Shown piece after piece: positions 31,558 to 39,762 of a stretch of DNA of 39,762 nucleotides; within the stretch, counting starts at the first letter, position 1, and each line of letters opens with the position of its first letter. Location: assembly GCA_905181725.1 (NCBI GenBank), contig CAJIYX010000146.1:1-39762 (forward strand). The letters run 5' to 3'. The notes under the pieces were generated by a model. It was given only the letters and a program-made list of their open reading frames with translations, was not told the DNA's origin and ran no database searches. Made by a program: the position numbers and the translations under genes. Source of the DNA: Alphaproteobacteria bacterium UBA830. Lineage in GTDB: Bacteria > Pseudomonadota > Alphaproteobacteria > MPNO01 > UBA830.

Positions 31558-33234
31558 CTAAACCAGCCCGAAACCGCCTGCTTCATCGGCGGTCATGTCC
31601 TTGGCCTCCGGACCGAAGGGAATATCGTCGGCACGTGTCGGACGCGGTGGCGCTGCCGGTTTGGCAACCACCACTTCGGTCGTCAGCAGCAATGCCGAGA
31701 CCGATACCGCCGCCTCCAGCGCCGACACAACGACCTGCGCGGCATCTACAATGCCGGCTTCCATAAGATCGCAGAGCGCGCCTGACTGCGCATCGTAGCC
31801 GGTGACGGGATTACGCTCGTCGGCGAGCCTCGCGGCCATTATCCGCCCGTCCTGACCGGCATTCGAGACAATCCGGATTGCCGGTGACGCCAGGGCCGCG
31901 CAAAGGATGCGGTTGGCCGCGCGTTCCTCGGACGTCTTGCCAGGGGGCAGTATTTTCGCCGCATGCAGATAAGCCGCTCCGCCACCCGGCAAAATACCTG
32001 CAGCCCCCGCAGCGCGCACCGCGTTCACCGCATCGTCCGCGCGATCGAGCCGCTCGGAGATTTCCGCTTCGCTTATGCCGCCAACGCGCACCACGGCGAC
32101 GCCGCCGGTCAGCTTCGCCAGACGTTCGCGCAGATTTTTTTCCTGAAACGGCGTGTTACCGGCAAGTCCCTGTTCGGCGCGGATACCAACGATGCGTTGA
32201 TCAATGTCCCGTGTCCTGCCCGCGCCGCCGATAATCGTCGTCGTGTCCTTGGTCAGTTTGATCCGGTCGGCGGAGCCAAGCACCGCGGGATCGATTTCTT
32301 TCAGGTCGTGGCCGCGCCGATCCGACACCAGCGTCGCGCCGGTCACGGCCGCGATATCTTCGAGCATGGCGCGGCGGCGGTCGCCAAACAGCGGCCCCTT
32401 ACCGGCAACGACCCGCAGGTTATTCCGTATCTTGTTAGTAATCAGGGTCTGTAATGCTTCGCCGGTCACACCTTCGGCAACGATCAGCAAAGGCCGGTTC
32501 GCGCGGACGGCAGCCTCGAGCGGGCGCAGCAACGGTGTGTGATTTTCCAGCGTGTGCTCGGTGAGCAGGATCAACGGCTTTTCGTAAACGCATTCAGCCG
32601 ACACCGCGTCGGTCATGAAATAGGGCGAGACGTAACCGCCGTTCCACTGCAACCCGTTCAGCCGCTCCCAGGTCGTGTCGAACGTCTGCCCGCCTTCGAC
32701 CGAAACGACGCCGTCGGCGCCGACGGTATCGAACGCCTCCCCGATGATCGCGCCCAATGCTTCTTCGCCATTGGCGGAGATCGTCGCGATCCGCTGGAAA
32801 TCGGACCGGCCCCGCACAGGCCGCGCTTGCTGCTTCAGGTCGCGGACAACCGCGGCACTGCTCCGCTCCAGCGCCAGGCGCAACTGCATCGGATCAATGC
32901 CGGCGGCGACCGCTTTTATCCCCTCGGCGGCAATTGTCCGGGCAAGAACGATTGTGGTGGTCGTGCCGTCGCCGATATCTTCCGCGACCCGCTGCGCCGC
33001 CCGGCGCACCAGACGCAGCCCAAGCTGTTCGAACCGCCCGGCTTCTTCCAGCGCATCGGCAACCGTCACGCCATCCTTGGTAATCCGCGGCGGACCCTGC
33101 CCACCTTCGGCCTCGATCGCCACGGTACGGCCCCGCGGACCCAGCGTGACGGAGACGGCATCGGCCAGTCGGTCGACGCCGCGCATCATCCCGAGTCGAG
33201 CGTCGAGCGCAAATTTTATAGAGACAATCGTCAT
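31558..33234 (-). CDS. groEL: GroEL-family chaperonin (divergent paralogue)
   Basis: A 558-residue group I chaperonin. ATP-site strings are LGPRGRTV (31-38), ITKDGVTVA (51-59) and DIGDGTTTT (86-94). The apical substrate-binding tyrosines are kept in NGGYVSPYF, and ILPGGGAA near 410 is the equatorial return. It differs from housekeeping GroEL in RGRTV for the usual KGRNV, in many core positions, and in its tail: the GGM repeats are replaced by KDMTADEAGGFGLV. No groES is adjacent. I start at ATG 33234, which gives the normal N-terminal length. It is probably a second, specialised chaperonin, possibly using GroES from elsewhere. Confidence 0.92.
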   Translation of the reverse strand: MTIVSIKFALDARLGMMRGVDRLADAVSVTLGPRGRTVAIEAEGGQGPPRITKDGVTVADALEEAGRFEQLGLRLVRRAAQRVAEDIGDGTTTTIVLARTIAAEGIKAVAAGIDPMQLRLALERSSAAVVRDLKQQARPVRGRSDFQRIATISANGEEALGAIIGEAFDTVGADGVVSVEGGQTFDTTWERLNGLQWNGGYVSPYFMTDAVSAECVYEKPLILLTEHTLENHTPLLRPLEAAVRANRPLLIVAEGVTGEALQTLITNKIRNNLRVVAGKGPLFGDRRRAMLEDIAAVTGATLVSDRRGHDLKEIDPAVLGSADRIKLTKDTTTIIGGAGRTRDIDQRIVGIRAEQGLAGNTPFQEKNLRERLAKLTGGVAVVRVGGISEAEISERLDRADDAVNAVRAAGAAGILPGGGAAYLHAAKILPPGKTSEERAANRILCAALASPAIRIVSNAGQDGRIMAARLADERNPVTGYDAQSGALCDLMEAGIVDAAQVVVSALEAAVSVSALLLTTEVVVAKPAAPPRPTRADDIPFGPEAKDMTADEAGGFGLV

Positions 33235-33265
33235 GGTGCGGGTGTAGCGCAATCGGACACGGCTG

Positions 33266-33305
33266 TGAAATAAAACGGGCCGGCCCCGGTTTAAATCCGG
33301 CCCGT
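33266..33305 (-). terminator. Rho-independent terminator of the chemoreceptor transcript
   Basis: Read on the minus strand: stem ACGGGCCGG (complement of 33297-33305), 13-base loop, stem CCGGCCCGT (33275-33283), then TTTTATTT. It lies 56 bases after the chemoreceptor stop and just upstream of groEL, insulating the two genes. Confidence 0.85.
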
Positions 33306-33360
33306 GCCGATCATAGAGGTCAAGTTGGCCCTCTGGTCGCGCTCGGCGCTTGAGAGCATT

Positions 33361-34800
33361 TTAAGTCGCGCGCACCTTGTCGAGGAACTCATCCTCCGCC
33401 GACCGCAGAACTTTCGCCTGTGTCGATAATCCGTAGGACGCGCCCAGCAAATGTGACGCAGCCTCACCGGTTTCTGTCGCAACTTCAGATACGTCGACGA
33501 TATTGGAAGACACCGTCTCCCTGCCCGTAGCGGCATTTGCGACATTGACCGAAATTTCACGGGTTGTGGCCCCCTACTCTTCGACGGCCTGGGAGATTGA
33601 CGTCGCGATATCGTTGAGCTTTAGGATCGTAGAACCAATGCCGTCAATCGCCGTAACTGCCTCCGCAATCGCACTCTGGATCTGCGTAATCTGAGCGCCG
33701 ATTTCATCGGTCGCGCGCGCTGTCGGATCGGCGAGCGATTTCACCTCGGTGGCGACCACTGCGAACCCCTTGCCGGCTTCGCCTGCCCGGGCCACTTCCA
33801 TAGTCGCGTTCAAGGCAAGAAAATTCGTCTGGCTCGCGATGTCGTTGATCAGGCGATCACTTCGCCGATCTTTCCGGCGGCGACTTCAAGACCCTGAACC
33901 TTTTCGTTGGCCGAGCCCACCTCATCCACGGCTTCCTTGGCTATACGCGCGCTCTCATCTGTCTCACAGGCGATTTTTTCAACTGATGTCGACATTTCAG
34001 TCATCGCGGTCGACACAATGCGGACATTGTCAGTTGCTTCTTCAGAGGCCGTCGCAACGGCAATCGCCTTTTCGGACGCGCGCTCAGCGCTGGCCGTCAT
34101 CGCCTCGGCAGAGGACTGCATTTGCGTGGACGCGGTCGCAATTTTCTCGATAACGGCGCCGACGCCTGTCTCGAAGGTATCTGCAAGCTCCTGAGGTTCC
34201 GCTTTACGGCGCTGGCCGGCTTCTTCGTCGGCTCTGGCGCGTTCAATCTCGGCCTGTTCCTTTGCATTTCGCCTGTCTTCGTCGCGCTTCCGCTCCTGCA
34301 GCCGGTTCTTTGCTTCCGCCTCGGCATTCTCTTCCTGAAGTCGTTCGTTCTCGACCATGTTCATTTTGAATACGTTGACCGAGCGCGCCATATCACCAAT
34401 CTCATCGCACCTAGTCGTGCCTGGAATCTAGACTTCCTGATTGCCGTCCACCAACTCGTTCATCTTGCTACGAATACTATAAGGGGACGCGTGATGACGA
34501 GACCAAGCAAGGTTTCGATGAGCAATCCCAGAACAACAACCACACCCGTCGTGATGAAGCCTGTCATCACCTCTTTTTCGACATCATGTGTCGCCGAAGT
34601 ACTGAGAATGTACCCATCCTCCGCCGCGTATTCGACCAATACTTCAAACGCTTCCCGGATAGCCGTTTTGTGAACGGCAAGATCCGTCCTCAAACCTGCG
34701 ACGACCACCGGTCGCCTTTTACGGCCTCGATCGCGCTGATCCCATCAACGCGGGAAAGGTGCTTTGACGGTATGTCCTCGTTCCCCCGCCGAATGAACGA
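33361..34800 (-). pseudogene. Methyl-accepting chemotaxis protein, multiply disrupted
   Basis: Joined fragments give the end of a sensor domain (AFEVLVEYAAEDGYILSTSA), a transmembrane segment, a HAMP-like part, a helical signalling domain, and the chemoreceptor hairpin tip ([20 protein letters not shown]). Breaks, in reading order: a frameshift near 34475, TAG in QEV-stop-IPG near 34430, a one-C deletion near 33850 (GEVIA then [11 protein letters not shown]), and TAG in VEE-stop-GATTREI near 33572. The N-terminal sensor half is missing, cut off near the AhpD gene. Four lesions plus truncation make it certainly nonfunctional. Confidence 0.85.
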
Positions 34801-34804
34801 AGGA

Positions 34805-35455
34805 CTATCCTTCCGCCGGATCAGGTAGGCGATTGCGCCCGAAATAGTATTCGTTCGGCTGCATGCCGAGACCATGGGTCATCCGGTTCGTGTAGTTGAA
34901 ATACGCGATGACATCGTTGACGTCGAAGATCTCTTCCGCCGACAAACCTGCATCTTTTAGGGCCTGACGGTCGGCTTCTCCGGTTTCACCCGGCGCCGAG
35001 GTCATTTTCCATGCATGATCGAGTATCGACCGCTGACGTCGCGTGAGATTGGCTTCCCGGTAGTTGACCATCAGAATATCACCAAGCACCGGATCACCCG
35101 AAAATTCGCGAACCGCCTGGCTATGCGACGTGATGCAGTAGACGCACCGGTTCACGCAGGAAACCACGACGGCGATCATTTCACGTTCGAGCCGGCTTAA
35201 CCCGCTTTCGTCTGACAACATCATTTCATTGTACTTGGCGATGAACGTGCGCAGCTTCGCGGGACGCAGCGAAAATACCTTCACGACGTTCGGGATATGG
35301 CCAAGCTTCTCTTCACAGATTGCCATGTATTTTTTGATGTCATCATCGAGCATATCGCGATCGGGGATGGGCAGTGCGCCAATCTCCGTTAACTGCTCCG
35401 GGGTTTCGCCCGTGCGTGCCTTCGCGCTTTCGCCCGTGTGATCATTCGCGCCCAT
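34805..35455 (-). CDS. AhpD-like peroxidase-related protein
   Basis: A 216-residue carboxymuconolactone-decarboxylase/AhpD-family protein. The redox motif is Cys104-Val-Tyr-Cys107 followed by His111 (NRCVYCITSH), and ALKDAGLSAEEIFDVNDVIAYFNYTNR is the conserved helical segment. This subgroup is usually called peroxidase-related enzyme; it probably reduces peroxides through the CxxC pair. Frame intact. It sits immediately upstream of the decayed chemoreceptor on the same strand. Confidence 0.88.
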   Translation of the reverse strand: MGANDHTGESAKARTGETPEQLTEIGALPIPDRDMLDDDIKKYMAICEEKLGHIPNVVKVFSLRPAKLRTFIAKYNEMMLSDESGLSRLEREMIAVVVSCVNRCVYCITSHSQAVREFSGDPVLGDILMVNYREANLTRRQRSILDHAWKMTSAPGETGEADRQALKDAGLSAEEIFDVNDVIAYFNYTNRMTHGLGMQPNEYYFGRNRLPDPAEG

Positions 35456-35800
35456 AACAGTTTTCTCCGGTCAGATAAGTGGTCCGTTCCCCGTACTATA
35501 AGTGGCCAGCTCGCGGACACCAATTATCGAAAGTTGCATAGGAACGCGCTGCAAACTATTTTGAATTTCATTGGCAATACAATTGCAATTCTGCTCGGTA
35601 AGTTTCGACCTAACCGCGAGTCCACAGTTTACTCAGAGCATCCTGTTTCCCGACACCCCAGGTGCTCCGCGGCATCACCATTACCAACATGCTCCGGCGG
35701 CGCGCTCATAAAAGAGCTGCGCTGTTCACAGAAAAAGAACGAACCGACAGACCGGTCGGCAGTCATCTCAATAACCGCGCAGGAAGCACGCCCGCATGCC
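35456..35800. other. Apparent non-coding stretch
   Basis: About 345 bases, lower in GC than the surroundings, between the AhpD gene and a decayed response regulator. Reading frames here show no family resemblance. It presumably holds the promoter of the minus-strand AhpD gene and eroded sequence. Confidence 0.4.
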
Positions 35801-36190
35801 CGCATACCACTGAAAGCACTTGTTGTTGAGGATAATGTCGAGGATTTCGACCTGATCGATATATGGCCCCAGGAGGCCCTCGGCGATCGGATGCCGCTGG
35901 ATCACGCGTCAAGCGTTGCAGCCGCCGCTGACCTAATGGGCAGGAACACCTACGCCGTCATTATCCACGAACTGTTTTGCCACCATGGAGCCCGGAGTCA
36001 ATAACCGCCGCCTACAAAAATTCGCCCGACACGCCCATCGTCGCTATGTCGGGCGAGTCTTCCCCCCGAACTACACCGCACCCCGATCGCAAACGGCACC
36101 ACATTGTTTTGCGCCAAGTCGGACCTGCGGGCCGACAAACGTGTCTTCATGCTGGCACAGGTGGTGCTCGGCATCAAAAGCCCCTGGCGG
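35801..36190 (+). pseudogene. Response-regulator receiver domain, frameshifted twice
   Basis: Fragments in three frames join into one receiver domain: LKALVVEDNVEDFDLIDIW, ALGDRMPLDHASSVAAAADL, then (one T missing from a TTTT run near 35968) LPPWSPESITAAYKNSPDTP and IVAMSGESSP, then (one extra C in a CCCCCC run near 36065) ELHRTPIANGTTLFCAKSDL and RADKRVFMLAQVVLGIK. The expected phosphoacceptor Asp position is Glu in VIIHELFLP. No output domain is present. Both indels are at homopolymers, so sequencing error must be considered. Confidence 0.65.
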
Positions 36191-36411
36191 CAACCAGAAT
36201 TTATTAAGTTTGAACTCCGGACACTTCCCACCAGGGGACAGACTCCGTGGCCACTAGGGTATGGTATCAGTGATGCGTCGAGGTTGAGGCCCGATTGGAC
36301 GCCGGGGCACCGGTGGCTGGCATGCCATTTCGGGCATTGACGATCTCCGCAATTTCCGCTTCTGACAGAACTTGCAACATGTCGATTTCCCTCCAGGCGG
36401 GGAGCATCCGC

Positions 36412-37213
36412 GGCCCAATCCCATGTCCAGGTGAGCTTCGAGACGGCAGAATCTACCGCCAATGCGGACGCGGTCGGCACCCTGCGCATGCTCGAAGCAA
36501 TCCGAATACTCAAGCTTGAAGACACCGCCCGGTTCTACCAGGCGTCGACGTCTAAGCTCTACGGCGAGGTTGCCGAGAGCCCGCAGAACGAGAACACGAC
36601 CTTGCAGCCGCGAAGCCCATCCGCTGCGGCCAAGCTCTATGCCTACTGGATGACCGTGAACTACCGCGAGGCATACGGCACGCACTCCTCCAACGGCATC
36701 CTGTTCAATCATGAGGGGCCGACACGCGGCGAAAGCTTTGTTACACGCAAAATCACGCGCGCCGCAGCCGCGATTGAGACCGGCACACGGGATTGCCTGT
36801 ATATCGGCAATCTTGATGCCACGCGTGACTGAGGCCACGCCCGCGATTATGTCGAAGGCATGTGGATGATGGTCCGGCACGACACCCCGGATGATTTTGT
36901 CCTGGCAACCGAAGAGACCCATTCGGTGCGCGAATTCGTCGAACTTTCATTTACCACCGCCGGCCGCCGGATAGAATGGCATGGCATGGGAACCGATGAA
37001 TGCGGGTTCGATGCCGCAAACGGCGACGTTCTGGTGAGCGTAGATACGAGGTATTTTCGGCCAACGGAAGTCGCGGCCCTTCACGGCGATCCGTCGAAGG
37101 CCTGCAGCGTATTGGGCTGGCATCACAAGACGGGGTTCGAAGACCTCGCAAAGGAAATGGTTGCCGCCGATCTCGCCGCCGCCAAACGGAAATTGCGGGC
37201 CAATGGCGCCTGA
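36412..37213 (+). pseudogene. gmd: GDP-mannose 4,6-dehydratase, truncated and nonsense-mutated
   Basis: The frame begins abruptly at [12 protein letters not shown] and continues with [19 protein letters not shown], then [14 protein letters not shown] and [19 protein letters not shown], to a normal end at 37213. The first third, including the NADP-binding GxxGxxG, is missing. TGA near 36829 replaces the Trp codon in the conserved RDWGHARDYVEG. The catalytic Glu of STSELYG is Lys and the catalytic Tyr of SPYAAAK is Ser, so the active site is destroyed. The family makes GDP-4-keto-6-deoxymannose for GDP-fucose or GDP-rhamnose in surface polysaccharides. Confidence 0.9.
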
Positions 37214-37223
37214 ACAGGCAGAG

Positions 37224-38152
37224 TAATCGCTGGACGGAAAGCGTGTCTGGGTCGCAGGCCATCGCGGCAGGTGGGCTCGGCGATTGCGCGCCACCTTACG
37301 ATGGAAAATTGTGATGTGATTACGATCGACCGGGCACAGGTCGATCTGCGCCGGCAGTCCGAGACCGAAGACTGGATGGCGCAATCAAAACCCGATGCGC
37401 TTTTTCTTGCCGCGGCGACCGTCGGCGGCATTCACGCCAATTACACGCGCCCGGCCGAATTTCTGTGTGACAACCTCGCGATTGAAACCAACATTATCGA
37501 AGGCGCGCGTCGCAGCGGTGTCGAGAAACGGATGTTCATGGGGTCAGCCTGCATATACCCGCGCCTCGCCGAACAGCCGATGGTCGAGGACGCCCTGCTC
37601 ACGAGCCCGCTCGAACCCACGAACGAAGCATATTCGGTGGCCAAGATCGCGGCTATCAAACTTTGCAGTTCTTACCGGCGGCAATATGGCTGCTGACTAT
37701 ATCTCAGCGATGCCGAATAACCTTTATGGGCTGGAGGATAATTTCGACCTCCAGAACAGTCATGTGATACCGGCGCTGATGCGCAAACCGCATGAAGAAA
37801 AAACCGGCGGCGATCCGGCGATGACGGTCTGGGGAAGTGGTACACCGTTACGAGAATTTTTTATGTCGACGACTTGGCCGATGCAGACGTGTTTCTGATG
37901 AAGCAATACAGCGGCGAGACGCGCCTCAATATTGGCACCGACGAAGAAATTTCTATCGCCGACCTTGCTGCCACCATCGCAGCGGCAGTCGGATATGAAG
38001 GCAAACTCGTTTTTGATGCGGACAAGCCGAATGGCGCGCCGCGCAAGCTGCTTGATGTCTCCAGGCTTTCCCCTATGGGATGGCACTCGACCACCAAGCT
38101 GCTCGACGGTCTTCGCCTTACCTATGACCAGTATCTCGCTTCGGAAAAATAA
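37224..38152 (+). pseudogene. fcl: GDP-L-fucose synthase, three frameshifts
   Basis: Joined frames read [12 protein letters not shown], then [47 protein letters not shown] and [15 protein letters not shown], then [12 protein letters not shown], then [16 protein letters not shown] and a normal end. Shifts lie near 37270 (ATG lost to AG in the GHRGMVG motif), near 37694 (an extra T in YGC-DY), and near 37862 (a T missing from a TTTTTT run). Catalytic Ser, Tyr and Lys are still present, so decay looks younger than in gmd. The original start codon seems to be CTG at 37230. It follows gmd as in the usual GDP-fucose pair. Confidence 0.88.
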
Positions 38153-38197
38153 ACGCGGGCTCCGAGCGTAAAAACCAGCCCCCGAAATCAGTTCCAG

Positions 38198-38794
38198 TCA
38201 GCTCCAGTCTGCCCACGCAACGTCGTAACGATCATCCTCCAACGCCCGCGCTGCAACCAGGTCGCGGTCACCATACCCGGTCTCTACCAGCAGCCCGGCC
38301 GACAATCCGGCGGCCTTTCCTGCCGCGAGATCGGCGGACGTATCTCCGGCGACCCGGCTTTTGACGAGATCCAGCGCGAGATCAGTGCCTGCCCGCAGAA
38401 ACATTCCCGGCGCCGGTTTCCGGTACAACGAACCGGCGGGTCCGCCGGCAGATGGCGGCGGATGAGGACAGGCATAGGCCGCATCGATCCGCGCGTCGGC
38501 CGCCATCAACAATTCATATAGCCGCGTCTGCACGGCCTCGAAGGCAGTCCAGTCATAATACCCCCGCCCGATACCCGACTGGTTGGTGACGACGACAACG
38601 GCAACACCCGCATTATTTGCCGTCCTGATCGCCTCGACCACCGCATCGATCAGGCAGACCTTATCCGGCGAGGCAAGATAATCGACAAGCTCGATCAGCG
38701 TGCCGTCCCTGTCGAGAAACAGCGCGGGTCTGTGGGCCGGAAAACCGGGTGTGCGGACATCGCACCAAATCCCATCTGGTTCGATCAGCGTCAT
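38198..38794 (-). CDS. HAD-IIIA phosphatase, GmhB-like
   Basis: A 198-residue haloacid-dehalogenase-fold phosphatase. The nucleophile pair is Asp28 and Asp30 in FLDRDGTL; motif II is VVTNQSG, motif III the Lys of YRKPAPGM, and motif IV AGDTSADLAAG. It resembles D-glycero-D-manno-heptose-1,7-bisphosphate 7-phosphatase and histidinol-phosphatase types. The zinc loop has only CPH at its start and lacks the second Cys pair of classical GmhB. Its position next to gmd and fcl remnants suggests a former surface-sugar cluster. Frame intact. Confidence 0.82.
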   Translation of the reverse strand: MTLIEPDGIWCDVRTPGFPAHRPALFLDRDGTLIELVDYLASPDKVCLIDAVVEAIRTANNAGVAVVVVTNQSGIGRGYYDWTAFEAVQTRLYELLMAADARIDAAYACPHPPPSAGGPAGSLYRKPAPGMFLRAGTDLALDLVKSRVAGDTSADLAAGKAAGLSAGLLVETGYGDRDLVAARALEDDRYDVAWADWS

Positions 38795-38819
38795 TTGTCT
38801 ACCTTACCCGTCTTGATAA

Positions 38820-39038
38820 TCATCTCTGAAGGCGGATGATCTGCGCCCGGTTCAGCTTGCCCGTAAACGGGCTTGTATTGCCAGCCGTCTTAAAGGCCTC
38901 CTCCAGCACGACAAGATATTCGTCATCAACCCTGGCCGAGGTCACTGATGGGAAGTCGTAGAGAAGAAAGCCGCGCGCTGCGGCAGAGCCCGACGCCTCA
39001 CCATACCGGTACAGAAACAGCCCTGCACGACCGCTTCA
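38820..39038 (-). pseudogene. Unidentified C-terminal gene fragment
   Basis: The minus frame ending at TGA 38820-38822 is open for about 70 codons (GLFLYRYGEASGSAAARGFL, then TSARVDDEYLVVLEEAFKTA and FTGKLNRAQIIRL), bounded upstream by a TGA. Composition looks protein-like and it ends cleanly, but there is no obvious start codon or ribosome site. It may be the 3' end of a gene whose 5' part is lost. I do not recognise the family. Confidence 0.35.
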
Positions 39039-39201
39039 ACAAACTTTCTGAAAAAATACTCATCTGCCTGCGCCTGAACATTATTTCGCTTTTGAACCGA
39101 GGCCAAGTCTTTCGACCCGTCGAGGAGACATCATCGGAATTGAATCGGCAAGACAGCTGGAACGTCTGGTATCATTCACGCTCACCTTACGGGAGAGCAT
39201 C

Positions 39202-39699
39202 ATGAAACTGGAAGGCTCTTGCCATTGCGGCGCAGTCCATTTCTCGGTCGAATCCGACACACCTTATCCCTATAATCGCTGTTACTGTTCAATCTGTCGC
39301 AAAACCGCGGGCGCTGGCGGTTACGCCATCAATATTATGGGGCGCGCGGACAGTTTAAACGTGACCGGTGAAGACAATCTTTCAGTTTACCGCGCGGCCC
39401 ACAATGACCGGGTTTCTTATGAAGATGACGGGTTGAGCCCGGCCAAACGTTATTTCTGTAAAAATTGCAGCTCGGCGCTTTGGGTTCACGGATCGGATTG
39501 GCCCGAATTCATCTACCCGTTTGCATCTGCCATTGATACGCCCCTGCCCGAAGCCCCGGAAACGACCCACCTGATGCTTGGCGACAAGGCCCCCTGGGTA
39601 TCACTGAATGCTGTACGGCACGATGCGACGTTCGAACAGTATCCGGATACGGGGATTGAAAGCTGGCATCGGCAACGGGGTCTGTTCGGTAATATTTAG
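39202..39699 (+). CDS. GFA-family (CENP-V-like) zinc protein
   Basis: A 165-residue protein of the GFA family (glutathione-dependent formaldehyde-activating enzyme-like). Zinc ligands are Cys7 and Cys9 (SCHCG), Cys27, Cys29 and Cys32 (RCYCSIC), and the later pair in YFCKNCSSALW. GGGAGAG precedes the ATG. Only a few members have a shown link to glutathione and formaldehyde; the general role is uncertain. Frame intact, single gene. Confidence 0.9.
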   Translation: MKLEGSCHCGAVHFSVESDTPYPYNRCYCSICRKTAGAGGYAINIMGRADSLNVTGEDNLSVYRAAHNDRVSYEDDGLSPAKRYFCKNCSSALWVHGSDWPEFIYPFASAIDTPLPEAPETTHLMLGDKAPWVSLNAVRHDATFEQYPDTGIESWHRQRGLFGNI

Positions 39700-39762
39700 C
39701 TGCCGGGTCTTACGGCGATTTCAGCCGATTTCACCGTAACTCCGACCCTGTCACTAAAATGA

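Noticed and set aside
32539..33273. Plus-strand frame over groEL
   Set aside because: Antisense to conserved chaperonin motifs; high GC keeps stops rare on the opposite strand.
39702..39762. Possible terminator with TTACGG/CCGTAA arms after the GFA gene
   Set aside because: Only six base pairs with a long loop and no T tract; the neighbouring short CGATTTCA repeats explain the pattern.

Overview
The window reads as chromosome of an alphaproteobacterium, most like uncultured Rhodospirillales-type lineages. This rests on gene content: protocatechuate 4,5-cleavage genes, a SfnG/RutA-type monooxygenase, EamA and SLC13 transporters, DUF1989, DUF924 and DUF962 proteins, and a proteobacterial FO synthase for cofactor F420. 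No rRNA, tRNA, CRISPR array, transposase or replication origin was seen. Gene density is high and both strands are used.

Layout. 1-852: 5' part of a cofG-like FO synthase gene (minus). 1167-4470: SDR, ligA, ligB and pobA, turning 4-hydroxybenzoate into protocatechuate and cleaving its ring at 4,5. 4537-6744: a cupin-fold protein and a ThDP-dependent enzyme (minus). 6813-13747: a sulfotransferase pseudogene, an SLC13 carrier, response regulators, a broken OmpA lipoprotein, an AI-2E-type permease, a frameshifted Lys/Gly-rich secreted protein, a nonsense-mutated PPOX gene and a LysR stub. 13751-18549: a RutA/SfnG-type flavin monooxygenase, then, divergently, a TPP riboswitch followed by luxE-like, luxC-like and SDR genes. 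18585-21692: an EamA permease, a DUF962 protein, a broken adenylate cyclase and a frameshifted PPOX gene. 21805-30155: a catabolic block with a Rieske oxygenase and VOC protein, a quinone oxidoreductase, a tartrate-dehydratase-like enolase, VOC, DUF1989, DUF924, a class II aldolase, a cytochrome b561-like fragment and a RidA-like protein. 30235-35455: an EamA permease, a protease remnant, a solitary divergent GroEL, a broken chemoreceptor and an AhpD-like protein. 35801-38152: a decayed response regulator, then decayed gmd and fcl genes for GDP-fucose. 38198-39699: a HAD phosphatase, an unidentified fragment and a GFA-family protein.

Two things stand out. First, a canonical-looking thiamin-pyrophosphate riboswitch leads into a LuxE-LuxC-SDR cassette. 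By family logic this cassette would reduce a carboxylate to an aldehyde and then an alcohol, so a thiamin-linked carboxylate reduction route is a candidate new system. Second, about a dozen genes are broken by single in-frame stop codons or one-base indels with the rest of the reading frame still recognisable. The broken genes are mostly sensory, regulatory and cell-surface genes, while catabolic enzymes and transporters are intact. Loss of catalytic residues in gmd, plus truncations, argue for real decay and not only sequencing error. That would fit a lineage shedding environmental sensing, but the lifestyle reading is inference.
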